Below are positions 10,647-19,036 of a stretch of DNA of 64,000 bases, piece by piece. The position numbers and the translations under genes are program-made. This stretch comes from JAGQYH01 sp041393015 (GTDB lineage Bacteria; Bacteroidota; Bacteroidia; Chitinophagales; JADIYW01). Every line of letters starts with the position of its first letter. The stretch's first letter is position 1. Under the pieces are notes generated by a model, which had not been told where the DNA came from, searched no databases, and was given only the letters and a program-made list of their open reading frames with translations. The stretch lies in assembly GCA_041393015.1 (NCBI GenBank), contig JAWKKV010000003.1:310001-374000 (forward strand). Reading direction: 5' to 3'.

Positions 10647-10988
10647 TTATTTTACGGCAGGAGCATTATCCATTTCCTTTTTCAAATATTGAAAGATGGT
10701 TTGATCTTTAAAAGCAGCCACTAAATCGTTGAATTTAATTTCCAATTCATTTCTTGGTGGCATTTTAAGATTCAATAAGACTTTATCTAAAGAAGCTTTC
10801 AAGATATCTTCTACAGCTATTTTTTTATTTTCTGCTAAAATGATGTATTCGTTAATCACTCTTCGACCTTCTTCTTGGGTTAAAGCGTTATTTTGAATCA
10901 GTTCTTCTATAAATTCTTTGAACTTGGCTTTAGCAATCACCATTGTTCCAACTCCATTATATAAAATAGCTCTTATTAAATCGTTCAT
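10647..10988 (-). CDS. Phasin-like / PHA granule regulator-type small protein
   Basis: A small helical protein of 113 residues. The N-terminal half (KAKFKEFIEELIQNNALTQE, then EGRRVINEY) resembles the COG3937-type 'polyhydroxyalkanoate synthesis regulator phasin' family, whose members carry the same 'helix - L(S/T)xEEG - helix' pattern. Function in this organism is unknown; phasins coat PHA granules, but many relatives occur without PHA genes. Three in-frame ATGs exist (11012, 11003, 10988). A perfect -7 element at 11017-11010 would start transcription near 11004, so ATG 10988 is the only start with a leader, and I choose it. uvrA follows downstream. Confidence 0.6.
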   Translation of the reverse strand: MNDLIRAILYNGVGTMVIAKAKFKEFIEELIQNNALTQEEGRRVINEYIILAENKKIAVEDILKASLDKVLLNLKMPPRNELEIKFNDLVAAFKDQTIFQYLKKEMDNAPAVK

Positions 10989-11009
10989 AGCGTCAACTTT
11001 CATTATTAA

Positions 11010-11017
11010 CAAATATA
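11010..11017 (-). promoter_or_regulatory. Bacteroidota -7 element TATATTTG
   Basis: A perfect TAnnTTTG on the minus strand, 21 bases before ATG 10988. No clear TTG -33 partner is visible. It decides the start of the phasin-like gene, because the upstream ATGs would lie at or before the transcription start. Confidence 0.5.
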
Positions 11018-11161
11018 AGATAGTCGCCTTCCATAAAAAAGGTAATTGGATTGTTAAAATATGAAGATGAAGTTTTGTAGCGGATTTTGGACGATAACTG
11101 GCGTTTGTTTTATGAAATCGTAGTTAAAAATTATTTCACTTTTTAGATCGTAATGCAATTC

Positions 11162-11169
11162 TATCTTTG
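11162..11169 (+). promoter_or_regulatory. Bacteroidota -7 element TATCTTTG
   Basis: A perfect TAnnTTTG located 15 bases before the DUF3817 ATG at 11185. The TTG codon overlapping this element (11167) cannot be the start codon if transcription begins a few bases downstream. The -33 region has T-rich sequence but no TTG at normal spacing. Confidence 0.5.
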
Positions 11170-11184
11170 CAGCAAATTAGCCCC

Positions 11185-11466
11185 ATGCAATTATTGACAC
11201 CTTTACGAATTGTAGCCGTTTTAGAAGGTATTTCGTATATACTTTTACTATTTATTGCAACACCTTTAAAATATCTGAAAGATATGCCACATTACGTGGA
11301 GCTTTTGGGTATGCCTCACGGTATTTTGTTTATGCTGTATGTGGTATTGGCCATTTTGATTAGCGACAAAATGCGCTGGTCGAAAAAAACATTAGCCATT
11401 GTGTTAGTGGCATCTATCATTCCATTTGGTACATTTTATATTGATAAGAAGTACTTTAGACAATAA
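11185..11466 (+). CDS. DUF3817 family integral membrane protein
   Basis: A membrane protein of 93 residues with three predicted hydrophobic segments and the DUF3817 pattern (LRIVAVLEGISYILLLF near the start, then MPHGILFMLYV and a final PFGTF). The family's function is unknown. Translation from ATG 11185 fits the promoter at 11162. DoxX follows 42 bases later with its own TAnnTTTG (11480-11487), so the two may be read separately as well as together. Confidence 0.8.
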   Translation: MQLLTPLRIVAVLEGISYILLLFIATPLKYLKDMPHYVELLGMPHGILFMLYVVLAILISDKMRWSKKTLAIVLVASIIPFGTFYIDKKYFRQ

Positions 11467-11508
11467 CATTTTATCTTTTTAATTTTGTCGATCTAAAAAG
11501 TAAAGATT

Positions 11509-11907
11509 ATGAGAAGAAGTCCTGATTTTGGTTTATTGATCATGCGTTTATCAATTGGTGTATTAATGTTGTTACATGGAATTGCCAAATTAAAGGGTGT
11601 TGATGGAATCGAAGGCATGTTGCAAAGCAAAGGATTGCCCGGATTTTTAGCTTATGGTGTTTATATTGGAGAAATTGCCGCGCCTATATTTTTAATTGTT
11701 GGTTATAGAACTAGAGTAGCGGCGTTAGTTTTCGCTATCAATTGTGTGGTAGCAGCCCTATTGGCACACGCTGATGATATTAATCAATTATCACAACATG
11801 GAGGTTGGGCAGTAGAATTATTAGGTCTTTACTTTTTTGGCGCTTTAGCTTTGTTTTTTACCGGTGGAGGTAAATTGGCTTTCTCTTCTAGCAGTAAATG
11901 GGATTAA
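11509..11907 (+). CDS. DoxX family membrane protein
   Basis: A four-helix inner-membrane protein of 132 residues. It has the DoxX signature near the N-terminus (LLIMRLSIGVLMLLHGIAKL) and the conserved GEIAAPIFLIVGYRTR segment. DoxX proteins are small redox- or thiol-stress-related membrane proteins whose biochemical role is poorly defined. TAATTTTG at 11480-11487 is a good -7 promoter element 21 bases before the ATG. No gene neighbour points to a specific substrate. Confidence 0.85.
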   Translation: MRRSPDFGLLIMRLSIGVLMLLHGIAKLKGVDGIEGMLQSKGLPGFLAYGVYIGEIAAPIFLIVGYRTRVAALVFAINCVVAALLAHADDINQLSQHGGWAVELLGLYFFGALALFFTGGGKLAFSSSSKWD

Positions 11908-12002
11908 CTCAAGTAAATTAGCATCTTCAGTATTAAGAAGTGTTATAATCTTTCATTAGGCGATTTAACTAAGATATATTTGCAGCGCTAACGAAAGTTG
12001 AT

Positions 12003-13295
12003 ATGATTGAGAACGAGAAGGTATTATTAGAAGGTGTAGCTCATATTTTATACGATTATTTAATTGCAGCCGATTTTTCTGAGGTTTTAGCGAGGTATTT
12101 AAATATGTTGGCACTACTTGTGGCAACAACTATAATATTGGTCGTTATTCAGTTAACGGTTAGGCGAATTATAATTACTACTGCAAGTCGATTGGCCAAC
12201 CTTACCAAAGTAAAGTTTGATGATATTCTAGTAAAAAATAAGTTTCCTAGAAGTATTGCACGAATAGTTCCTTTGTTTGTAGCAGCGGAATTAATACCAA
12301 TTGTCTTTATCGATTTTCAATATACAGAAAATTTAGCCATAAAAGGACTCCAAATCTTTGCTATTGTAATGGTGTTATGGATAGCAAGAAGCTTTTTAAA
12401 TACATTAAAAGATTACTTTAAAACACTTCCTAATCTCAAAGACAAGCCGATAGATAGTTACATTCAGGTGTTTATGATTTTTGCCTGGACCATTGGTATT
12501 GTATCCATTTTTGCAGTGATTACAAACATTTCGTTCTTAAAGTTTTTTACCACTATTGGTGCAGCATCTGCCATTATCATCTTAATATTTAGAGATACAA
12601 TTTTGGGTTTTGTAGCCAGTATCCAAGTATCTATTAATGATATGGTACGTATTGGAGATTGGATTACTTTTGAGAAATATGGTGCAGATGGAGATGTAAC
12701 AGAGATTAACTTAGCTACTGTAAAGGTTCAGAATTTCGATAAAACCATTACCACTATTCCAACTTATGCTTTGATTTCTGATTCATTTAAGAATTGGCGA
12801 GGCATGACTAATTCAGCCGGTCGTAGAATAAAAAGAGCCTTATTGATAAAGCAAAATAGTGTCAAATTTATTGATCTATCGACCATAGAAAATTTAAAGA
12901 AAATTGAATTAATCGCTCCATATTTATCCAATCGACAAGGTGATATTGACAAATACAATAGTGAACATAATATCGATAAAACGCTATTGATCAATGGAAG
13001 AAACATGACCAATTTAGGGGTGTTTAGAAAATATATTGAAAATTATCTTCATAAACATTCAGCCATTAATAAGGATATGATGATTATGGCACGTCAGTTA
13101 CCGCCAACTGCGGAGGGCATACCGGTAGAAGTGTATGCTTTTAGTAGTGATAAACGATGGGAAAATTACGAATACATTATGGCAGATATTTTTGATCACT
13201 TAATTGCTGCTATAAAGTATTTTGATTTAGAGTTGTTTGAATTGCCGAATAATTCAAGCTTTATAGAAAGAACGAATAGGCGAAACAACAGCTAA
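12003..13295 (+). CDS. YbdG-like mechanosensitive ion channel (MscS superfamily)
   Basis: An inner-membrane channel of 430 residues that should open under membrane tension on osmotic downshock. Several N-terminal helices (to about 210) lead into the MscS pore helix and beta domain (about 165-270). The run GDWITFEKYGADGDVTEI followed by VQNFDKTITTIPTYALI and NWRGM is characteristic of the YbdG/MscM branch rather than MscS proper; a second, shorter MscS homologue lies at 29527. The ATG at 12003 is preceded by a perfect TATATTTG -7 element at 11975-11982. Confidence 0.87.
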   Translation: MIENEKVLLEGVAHILYDYLIAADFSEVLARYLNMLALLVATTIILVVIQLTVRRIIITTASRLANLTKVKFDDILVKNKFPRSIARIVPLFVAAELIPIVFIDFQYTENLAIKGLQIFAIVMVLWIARSFLNTLKDYFKTLPNLKDKPIDSYIQVFMIFAWTIGIVSIFAVITNISFLKFFTTIGAASAIIILIFRDTILGFVASIQVSINDMVRIGDWITFEKYGADGDVTEINLATVKVQNFDKTITTIPTYALISDSFKNWRGMTNSAGRRIKRALLIKQNSVKFIDLSTIENLKKIELIAPYLSNRQGDIDKYNSEHNIDKTLLINGRNMTNLGVFRKYIENYLHKHSAINKDMMIMARQLPPTAEGIPVEVYAFSSDKRWENYEYIMADIFDHLIAAIKYFDLELFELPNNSSFIERTNRRNNS

Positions 13296-13322
13296 ATATT
13301 TGGTTTAATGTAACAACTTAAG

Positions 13323-13534
13323 TTAACCACAGATGCTCAGATATCGTGTTATTATTTTTTGGAGATAAGTCAATTTCAAATAAACTGTAAGTGATTTAAA
13401 CATTCCAGTTTATTTAAAATCGATTGTGGCTAGCCACATCAAGATAGATTAGATTAAAATATACTTTCAATTAATAAATTTAACAGCGATTAGCTTAGTA
13501 TAGTTTTTTAAAGAATCCGTGCATCCGTGGTTAA
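13323..13534. repeat. Long degenerate intergenic hairpin (CCACRGATGC family)
   Basis: The gap 13296-13565 is filled by one element with imperfect terminal inverted repeats. The left end begins TTAACCACAGATGC (13323-13336). The reverse complement of the right end begins TTAACCACGGATGC (13534-13521), and the match extends a few bases with mismatches. Inside lies a second inverted pair, AATAAACTG and CAGTTTATT. There is no open reading frame. The end sequence recurs at 21545-21789. Confidence 0.65.
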
Positions 13535-13565
13535 AAAATTAAGTATTCCTATACAGATATATTAG

Positions 13566-14060
13566 TTACAATCTCAACCCAAGAATAATCACATCTTTTT
13601 CTTCGCCTTTTACTTCACAAACTTTTGGAAGTAATCCCCATTTTTCAAACCCAATACTTTCAAAAAGTGTTATACTTGGGCGATTAGCAGCATAAATTAC
13701 TGCCATTACATTTTTCAATCCTCTCTTTCTAATTTCAGAAAGACCTAATCGAATAAATTTTCCTCCCAAACCTTTACCTCTTGAATGTTCATCCAAGTAA
13801 ATGCTAATTTCAGCCGTTATATCATATGCTGACCTACTTTTATAGTCAGAAAAACTCATCCAACCGCAAGCTTTTCCTTCAAACATTAAAAGCCATACCG
13901 GTCGTATTTCAGTATTGTGTTGCTTAAACCATGGCGTCCAATCTGCTACAGAAACGGGATTTAAGTCGGCTGTAATCTGCCCTCCGGGAATAATAGAGTT
14001 GTATACCTCAACAATGAAAGGAAGATTTTCTAAAGAAGCAATTTTTAGTTCTAACGACAT
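13566..14060 (-). CDS. GNAT N-acetyltransferase (phosphinothricin acetyltransferase-like)
   Basis: A GCN5-related acetyltransferase of 164 residues. The acetyl-CoA loop is visible as HSRGKGLGGKFI (about 91-102). Near the N-terminus, VEVYNSIIPGG resembles the PAT/phosphinothricin branch, which acetylates small amines. The C-terminal NRPSITLFESIGFEKWG is the usual GNAT end motif. Substrate is unknown. ATG 14060 is the natural start; just upstream on the minus strand TATCTTCG is a one-mismatch -7 element. It stands alone between a repeat and a divergently transcribed lipoprotein gene. Confidence 0.8.
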   Translation of the reverse strand: MSLELKIASLENLPFIVEVYNSIIPGGQITADLNPVSVADWTPWFKQHNTEIRPVWLLMFEGKACGWMSFSDYKSRSAYDITAEISIYLDEHSRGKGLGGKFIRLGLSEIRKRGLKNVMAVIYAANRPSITLFESIGFEKWGLLPKVCEVKGEEKDVIILGLRL

Positions 14061-14193
14061 GGGGGCGAAGATAGAATTTTAAGTCAGAAATAAAATTTGC
14101 CTTATTGTTAAAGCATGATTAATATGTTGGATATTCCACATGTGTGCAATTTTAGTGGAATCCTCCGTAGGAGTAAAGACTAACTTTATAGGT

Positions 14194-15258
14194 ATGAAGC
14201 AATGCATTAAATATCTCTATCCAATAGGATTATTGGTTGTTCTAATTTTTACTACTACTGGTTGTTCTCAATTATACGATCTAATCAATGATTCCGGTGA
14301 TGCCTTAAAAAATGATTTATTTGAAGTGTCAGATAGTCTGGAAAATAATATTGAGTCATTAAGTGATAACCTCCTTCAATTTTTAGAAAGTGATAGAATG
14401 GAAACTTTGGTAGATAGCGTCGTTTCGCAAGCTTCCAAAAGTTTTGTAAAAGGTTTAAATATTGATTCCCTTTTAAGCACGGTGGATGCAAATTTGGATG
14501 CTACATTGGCTGGTATTCTAGATAGTTTGTTAAGTCAAAGTGTCTCTGATGAAATAGGAGAGAGCCTTCGAAACGTATTGGTGAAAAGCGGATTAGACCC
14601 TGAATCATTAAAACGACTATTGCTCAATGAAGAAACTACGGCCTTTATTGTCAATCTCAAAAATGAAGTTTTAGGCAATACTACACCTACACTGGTAGAT
14701 TCTATTATGGAAGCGGCTATGATGGTGTTTGAAAAATATTACGATAAAACCATTGAGCCCGACATCAATAAGCTTTCGGACAACTTAACAGCTATCAATG
14801 ATAATTTACAAGGAGAATCAAGTACTTGGTCGAACTTACTAAGAAATGGAATCATTGGTTTGTTGAGTGTTTTTTTGCTAGCCTTAGCGGCTATCTTAGG
14901 TTTCAGAATCTACAAAGCCAATCAATATAGAAATTTGGTAAGAGTAATGGCTACAAAGATTGATAAGATGAAAAATCAGGCGGCGTATGATGAATTAACC
15001 CACGAAATTAAAACCGCTACCGAAAGCAAAGATTTGAATACTTTATTGGATCAATCTATAAAAGACATAAAAGAAAAATCCGCCAAAGAATGGAAAGACA
15101 AAGATAATCAGGTATTGAAGTTATTGAGTAAGTACGCCAAGAAAGGCGAAGCCATGACGTTTTCTCCCACCAATCTCGAAGACATGAAAGCAGAAGCGGC
15201 GTCCAAAGGATTATTAGATCATTTAGAAAGCACGTTGGAAAAGTATGGGGAAGTTTAA
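14194..15258 (+). CDS. Lipoprotein with internal transmembrane helix, unknown function
   Basis: A precursor of 354 residues. ATG 14194 gives a lipoprotein signal (KYLYPIGLLVVLIFTTTGCS) with the lipidated Cys at 24; an ATG 18 codons earlier would bury it. The first 210 residues are helical and rich in repeated D-S-L segments (DSLENNIESLSDNLLQF; NIDSLLSTVDANLD). A clear transmembrane helix spans about 218-240, followed by a charged, Lys-rich tail. A lipid anchor plus an internal helix implies an N-terminal domain outside the inner membrane and a cytoplasmic C-terminus. I do not recognise the family. It faces the DUF4272 gene tail to tail with 5 bases between stop codons. Confidence 0.7.
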   Translation: MKQCIKYLYPIGLLVVLIFTTTGCSQLYDLINDSGDALKNDLFEVSDSLENNIESLSDNLLQFLESDRMETLVDSVVSQASKSFVKGLNIDSLLSTVDANLDATLAGILDSLLSQSVSDEIGESLRNVLVKSGLDPESLKRLLLNEETTAFIVNLKNEVLGNTTPTLVDSIMEAAMMVFEKYYDKTIEPDINKLSDNLTAINDNLQGESSTWSNLLRNGIIGLLSVFLLALAAILGFRIYKANQYRNLVRVMATKIDKMKNQAAYDELTHEIKTATESKDLNTLLDQSIKDIKEKSAKEWKDKDNQVLKLLSKYAKKGEAMTFSPTNLEDMKAEAASKGLLDHLESTLEKYGEV

Positions 15259-15263
15259 GTTCA

Positions 15264-16004
15264 TTAGGTGTCACAAGAAATATCATCCCATTCTTGATCC
15301 ATATAATTGATTAACCAATTCAAAGCATAATGTCTTTCATAAACAACTCCTGAATTTAACCCTTTCAAATCAAGTCCATTTATTCTAGCGTCAACACAAG
15401 CCCAATCAATCCGATAGTATAAGTCATTAGCATCTAAAATTTCAGCTTTAGATCGAGCATCGTCAATAGCATTTATAAACGTATTGGGATCTTTATCTTT
15501 TGCAATCGGGTATTTATCATTTGGAATATCATTCAAGTCACACATTTTGTCTGGAAATTCTAATCTATCTACAATTTTTAAAGCCCACATCAAAGTCCAA
15601 ATACCTTCACACTTCCAAGTTTCTTGATTTTTCTTTTCTGGAGTTGGATCCTTTAAAAAACTTTTTTCATCAGGTGTTACATAATCCCAGAGATTATATT
15701 TTAAAAGGTATTCTTTAGCTTCATCACTTGTCATACCATCAAAAGCAACAATATTGGTTACTGCTAAGACGGTTACTCTTTGAGCAATTTCTTTAGGCTT
15801 TCTAATAGTAGTCTCAGATTCTGATTCAATATTTGGAAGGTTGTAATTTATTTTAACTCCTTTCTGTTCTAGAAATTTTTCAGTTCTCTCTTTTCTTGAG
15901 AGTTCTTTTTTAGATTTAAATAGCCCAAACATAGTTTTTTCACTATTATGATTTGTGAAACTTAATAGGATAGATATGGTAAATATTTGAATTAGTGTTT
16001 TCAT
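15264..16004 (-). CDS. DUF4272 domain protein coupled to ParDE
   Basis: A DUF4272-family protein of unknown function. Family hallmarks are KEIAQRVTVLAVTNIVAF, the CEGIWTLMWAL segment, LYYRIDWACVDAR and the C-terminal RHYALNWLI with EWDD. The ATG at 16004 overlaps the parE stop as ATGA and would add 24 residues resembling a weak signal sequence (IQIFTISILLSF). The family normally starts like the second ATG at 15932 (MFGLFKSKKE), so the true product may be 222 residues. The overlap makes it the third gene of a parD-parE-DUF4272 unit. Whether it modulates the toxin or is a passenger is open. Confidence 0.75.
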   Translation of the reverse strand: MKTLIQIFTISILLSFTNHNSEKTMFGLFKSKKELSRKERTEKFLEQKGVKINYNLPNIESESETTIRKPKEIAQRVTVLAVTNIVAFDGMTSDEAKEYLLKYNLWDYVTPDEKSFLKDPTPEKKNQETWKCEGIWTLMWALKIVDRLEFPDKMCDLNDIPNDKYPIAKDKDPNTFINAIDDARSKAEILDANDLYYRIDWACVDARINGLDLKGLNSGVVYERHYALNWLINYMDQEWDDISCDT

Positions 16005-16300
16005 TCCTCTAGTCTAGTTTCAATATCCATTTGTTTATGTAGGATTCTGTCAATCCAGATTTTATCGTGTTTAATTTTATATATGATTAAATGTGATTGA
16101 AATGGATGGATTCTATGTTGACTTTTTATTTCTTCAATGGATTTGCCAATCTTGGTGTGTTGGCATATTGATTCAAATTCATTTATAATCGATTCATAGT
16201 ATTTATCAGCTTGTTCTAAAGACCAATTTTCATAGGTGTAAATCCAAATTTTTTCAAGGTCATCTTTTGCTAGCGTGCTGATTTTATATGAAAACTTCAT
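16001..16300 (-). CDS. parE: RelE/ParE superfamily toxin
   Basis: A 99-residue toxin of a type II toxin-antitoxin pair. The ParE/RelE fold pattern is visible: N-terminal strand KFSYKISTLAKDDLEKIWIY, a Tyr/Trp-rich helix (YTYENWSLEQADKYY), the GKSIEEI turn, and the C-terminal HLIIYKIKHDKIWIDRILH strands. ParE members poison gyrase and RelE members cleave mRNA; sequence alone does not decide, but pairing with a ParD-type antitoxin favours ParE. Its start overlaps the antitoxin stop by 4 bases, and its own stop overlaps the next ATG. Confidence 0.87.
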   Translation of the reverse strand: MKFSYKISTLAKDDLEKIWIYTYENWSLEQADKYYESIINEFESICQHTKIGKSIEEIKSQHRIHPFQSHLIIYKIKHDKIWIDRILHKQMDIETRLEE

Positions 16301-16548
16301 TTTACATATTTATTCTTCAGTTCTGTAAGATGTTCTTTTGGATCAAAATCTTCAACATAGCCACTTTTCTCTCCAGCTTCAATCGCTTCCCTAAGTAATC
16401 TTATTTTTTGCTCTCGTTCATCCACCAAACGCAATCCCGCCCTTATTACTTCACTCGCAGAGGCATATCTTCCGGAAGCAATACTAGATTGAATAATCTT
16501 TTCAAAGTGTTTCCCAAGCGTTACTGAGGTATTTTTTGATTTCTGCAT
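16297..16548 (-). CDS. parD: ParD-like antitoxin
   Basis: An 83-residue antitoxin. The N-terminus (TSVTLGKHFEKIIQSSIASG) is a ribbon-helix-helix DNA-binding domain. RYASASEVIRAGLRLVDERE is the diagnostic CC2985/ParD motif. The acidic C-terminal tail (YVEDFDPKEHLTELK) is the usual toxin-binding part. ATG 16548 is preferred to a TTG two codons earlier. A 9-bp-arm palindrome at 16567-16587 directly upstream is the likely autoregulatory operator. Confidence 0.87.
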   Translation of the reverse strand: MQKSKNTSVTLGKHFEKIIQSSIASGRYASASEVIRAGLRLVDEREQKIRLLREAIEAGEKSGYVEDFDPKEHLTELKNKYVK

Positions 16549-16566
16549 AATCAACTTTTAAAATAA

Positions 16567-16587
16567 AAATACCAAACATTGGTATTT
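16567..16587. promoter_or_regulatory. Palindromic operator upstream of parD
   Basis: AAATACCAA (16567-16575) and TTGGTATTT (16579-16587) form a perfect inverted repeat around ACA. It lies 18 bases before the parD ATG. Position and symmetry fit autorepression by the ribbon-helix-helix antitoxin. Confidence 0.7.
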
Positions 16588-16640
16588 ATTACAAATTTAA
16601 TTGTTAGTGATTAAGCAATTATAACTTTTATCTATGTCTG

Positions 16641-16653
16641 TATAATAATTATA
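16641..16653. promoter_or_regulatory. PerR-like box upstream of katG
   Basis: TATAATAATTATA is a perfect 13-base palindrome matching 13 of 15 positions of the PerR consensus TTATAATnATTATAA. It sits 65 bases before the katG ATG. Peroxide-sensing PerR (Fur family) commonly controls catalases. AT-rich background makes chance occurrence possible. Confidence 0.5.
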
Positions 16654-16717
16654 GATGATATTTATCATTAAGGATGTTGTAACTTAGATGTTTTAAGAAA
16701 TCTAATAAAATTAAGAT

Positions 16718-18970
16718 ATGGAATCTAGTAATCATTCAAGTAACTCAGGAAATGGTAAGGTTTGGGATATGAACGAATCTACAGGAAAATGCCCGTTTTC
16801 AGGCGGAGCAGTGCAGCATAGTGCTGGTGGTGGCACCAAAAACAGAGATTGGTGGCCGAATCAATTAAATCTAAATATTTTAAGACAGCACTCCGCTTTG
16901 TCTAATCCAATGGGAGAAGATTTTAATTATGCAGAGGAATTTAAAAAGTTGGATTTAAAAGCTTTAAAAGCTGATCTTTTTGAATTAATGACGGATTCGC
17001 AAGATTGGTGGCCGGCAGATTATGGTCATTATGGACCGTTTTTTATACGTATGGCTTGGCACAGCGCAGGAACTTATAGAATTGCTGATGGTCGTGGAGG
17101 CTCTGGTTCCGGCTCACAGCGTTTTGCACCATTGAACAGTTGGCCGGATAACGCAAGTTTGGATAAAGCTCGTTTGTTACTATGGCCGATTAAACAAAAA
17201 TATGGCAAGAAAATTTCTTGGGCAGATTTGATGATTTTGGCAGGAAACTGTGCCATTGAATCAATGGGATTACCAACCTTTGGATTTGGTGGTGGAAGAG
17301 AAGATATTTGGGAACCGGAAGAAGATATTTACTGGGGATCGGAAGGCGAATGGTTAGGAGACAAAAGGTATACAGGCGATCGTGAATTAGAGAATCCATT
17401 GGGTGCGGTTCAAATGGGATTAATTTATGTAAACCCCGAAGGACCGAATGGTAAGCCTGATCCATTAGCATCGGCTATTGATATTCGAGAAACTTTTGGT
17501 AGAATGGCAATGAACGATGAAGAAACCGTAGCGTTAGTAGCGGGTGGACATACATTTGGTAAAGCACATGGTGCGGCTGATCCAGGACAATATGTAGGTG
17601 CAGAACCTGCAGGTGCCGGTATTGAAGAACAAGGTTTAGGTTGGAAAAATACATTTGGTACCGGACATGGAGATGATACCATCACTAGTGGTATAGAAGG
17701 TGCTTGGACGCCTAATCCTATTCAATGGGACAATGATTACTTCGAAGTTTTATTGGGTTATGATTGGGAATTAACAAAAAGTCCTGCAGGTGCTTACCAA
17801 TGGACACCAACAGCAGCGTCTAATGCTAGAATGGCTCCAATGGCACACGATAGTTCCAAAAGTCAAGCTTTGATGATGACTACTGCAGATATGGCTTTGA
17901 AAATGGATCCGATTTATGCGCCAATTTCAAAAAGTTTTCATGAAAATCCGGCTAAGTTTGCAGATGCTTTCGCTCGTGCTTGGTATAAATTAACGCATCG
18001 TGATATGGGACCGGCTTCGCTTTTATTAGGTACAGAAGTACCTGAGGAAGAATTGATTTGGCAAGACCCAATTCCAACCGCCAATTATGAAACAATAAAC
18101 GATAGCGACATTGCTGCTTTAAAAACTAAAATATTGGGTTCGGGATTAACCGTATCACAGTTGGTTTCCACCGCTTGGGCATCGGCTTCAACTTATAGAG
18201 ATTCTGATAAACGTGGAGGAGCCAATGGCGGTCGTATTCGTTTAGCCCCTCAAAAAGATTGGGAAGTGAACAACCCTGCTCAATTATCAAAAGTATTGGA
18301 ACATTTAGAGAAAATTCAATCAGACTTTAACGCTTCATCTGGTAATAGAAAGGTATCTATCGCTGATTTGATTGTTTTAGGTGGATGTGTTGGTGTGGAG
18401 CAAGCAGCTAAACAAGCAGGGCATTCTATTACGGTGCCATTTACTCCGGGTAGAACAGATGCTTCTCTAGAACAAACTGATGTAGCATCTTTTGCAGCAT
18501 TGGAGCCGGCAGCAGATGGATTCAGAAATTATTATAAACCAAAGCATAAAGCATCAGCAGAGGAAATGTTGGTAGATAAATCGCAATTATTGGGTTTGAC
18601 AGCTCCTGAAATGACCGTTTTAGTTGGTGGAATGCGTGTTTTAGATACCAATTTTGATCATGCTAAACATGGCGTGTTTACCGATCAACCCGGCGCATTA
18701 ACCAACGATTTCTTCGTTAACTTATTAACGATGAACACTACTTGGAAAGGCAGTTCAGATGCACAAAATGTTTTTGAAGGTCGCGATAGAAAAACCGGAG
18801 AGTTAAAATGGACCGGCACCAGAGTAGATCTTATTTTTGGTTCAAATTCAGAATTAAGAGCTTTAGCTGAAGTTTATGCATGTTCTGATTCAAAAGAAAA
18901 ATTCGTCAAGGATTTTGTTGCCGCTTGGAATAAAGTGATGAATTTGGATCGTTTTGATCTGAAACAATAA
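16718..18970 (+). CDS. katG: Catalase-peroxidase
   Basis: KatG is a heme enzyme that removes hydrogen peroxide by catalase and broad peroxidase activity. All 750 residues and both halves are present. Distal Arg111, Trp114 and His115 are in RMAWHSAGTYR. The Met-Tyr-Trp cross-link partners Tyr237 (GLIYVNPEGP) and Met263 are there, and the proximal His278 is in VAGGHTFGKAHG. The C-terminal inactive duplicate domain follows from about 440. No signal peptide is visible, so it is cytoplasmic. A PerR-like palindrome lies upstream and a strong terminator follows. Confidence 0.97.
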   Translation: MESSNHSSNSGNGKVWDMNESTGKCPFSGGAVQHSAGGGTKNRDWWPNQLNLNILRQHSALSNPMGEDFNYAEEFKKLDLKALKADLFELMTDSQDWWPADYGHYGPFFIRMAWHSAGTYRIADGRGGSGSGSQRFAPLNSWPDNASLDKARLLLWPIKQKYGKKISWADLMILAGNCAIESMGLPTFGFGGGREDIWEPEEDIYWGSEGEWLGDKRYTGDRELENPLGAVQMGLIYVNPEGPNGKPDPLASAIDIRETFGRMAMNDEETVALVAGGHTFGKAHGAADPGQYVGAEPAGAGIEEQGLGWKNTFGTGHGDDTITSGIEGAWTPNPIQWDNDYFEVLLGYDWELTKSPAGAYQWTPTAASNARMAPMAHDSSKSQALMMTTADMALKMDPIYAPISKSFHENPAKFADAFARAWYKLTHRDMGPASLLLGTEVPEEELIWQDPIPTANYETINDSDIAALKTKILGSGLTVSQLVSTAWASASTYRDSDKRGGANGGRIRLAPQKDWEVNNPAQLSKVLEHLEKIQSDFNASSGNRKVSIADLIVLGGCVGVEQAAKQAGHSITVPFTPGRTDASLEQTDVASFAALEPAADGFRNYYKPKHKASAEEMLVDKSQLLGLTAPEMTVLVGGMRVLDTNFDHAKHGVFTDQPGALTNDFFVNLLTMNTTWKGSSDAQNVFEGRDRKTGELKWTGTRVDLIFGSNSELRALAEVYACSDSKEKFVKDFVAAWNKVMNLDRFDLKQ

Positions 18971-18993
18971 GATAAATAGAATCATAAAATTAA

Positions 18994-19024
18994 GGGCTGT
19001 CCTAATCATGGACAGCCTTTTTTT
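18994..19024 (+). terminator. Rho-independent terminator after katG
   Basis: Stem GGCTGTCC (18995-19002) with GGACAGCC (19010-19017), loop TAATCAT, followed by seven T. It separates katG from the convergent oxidoreductase gene. Confidence 0.88.
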
Positions 19025-19036
19025 ATCATGGACGAA

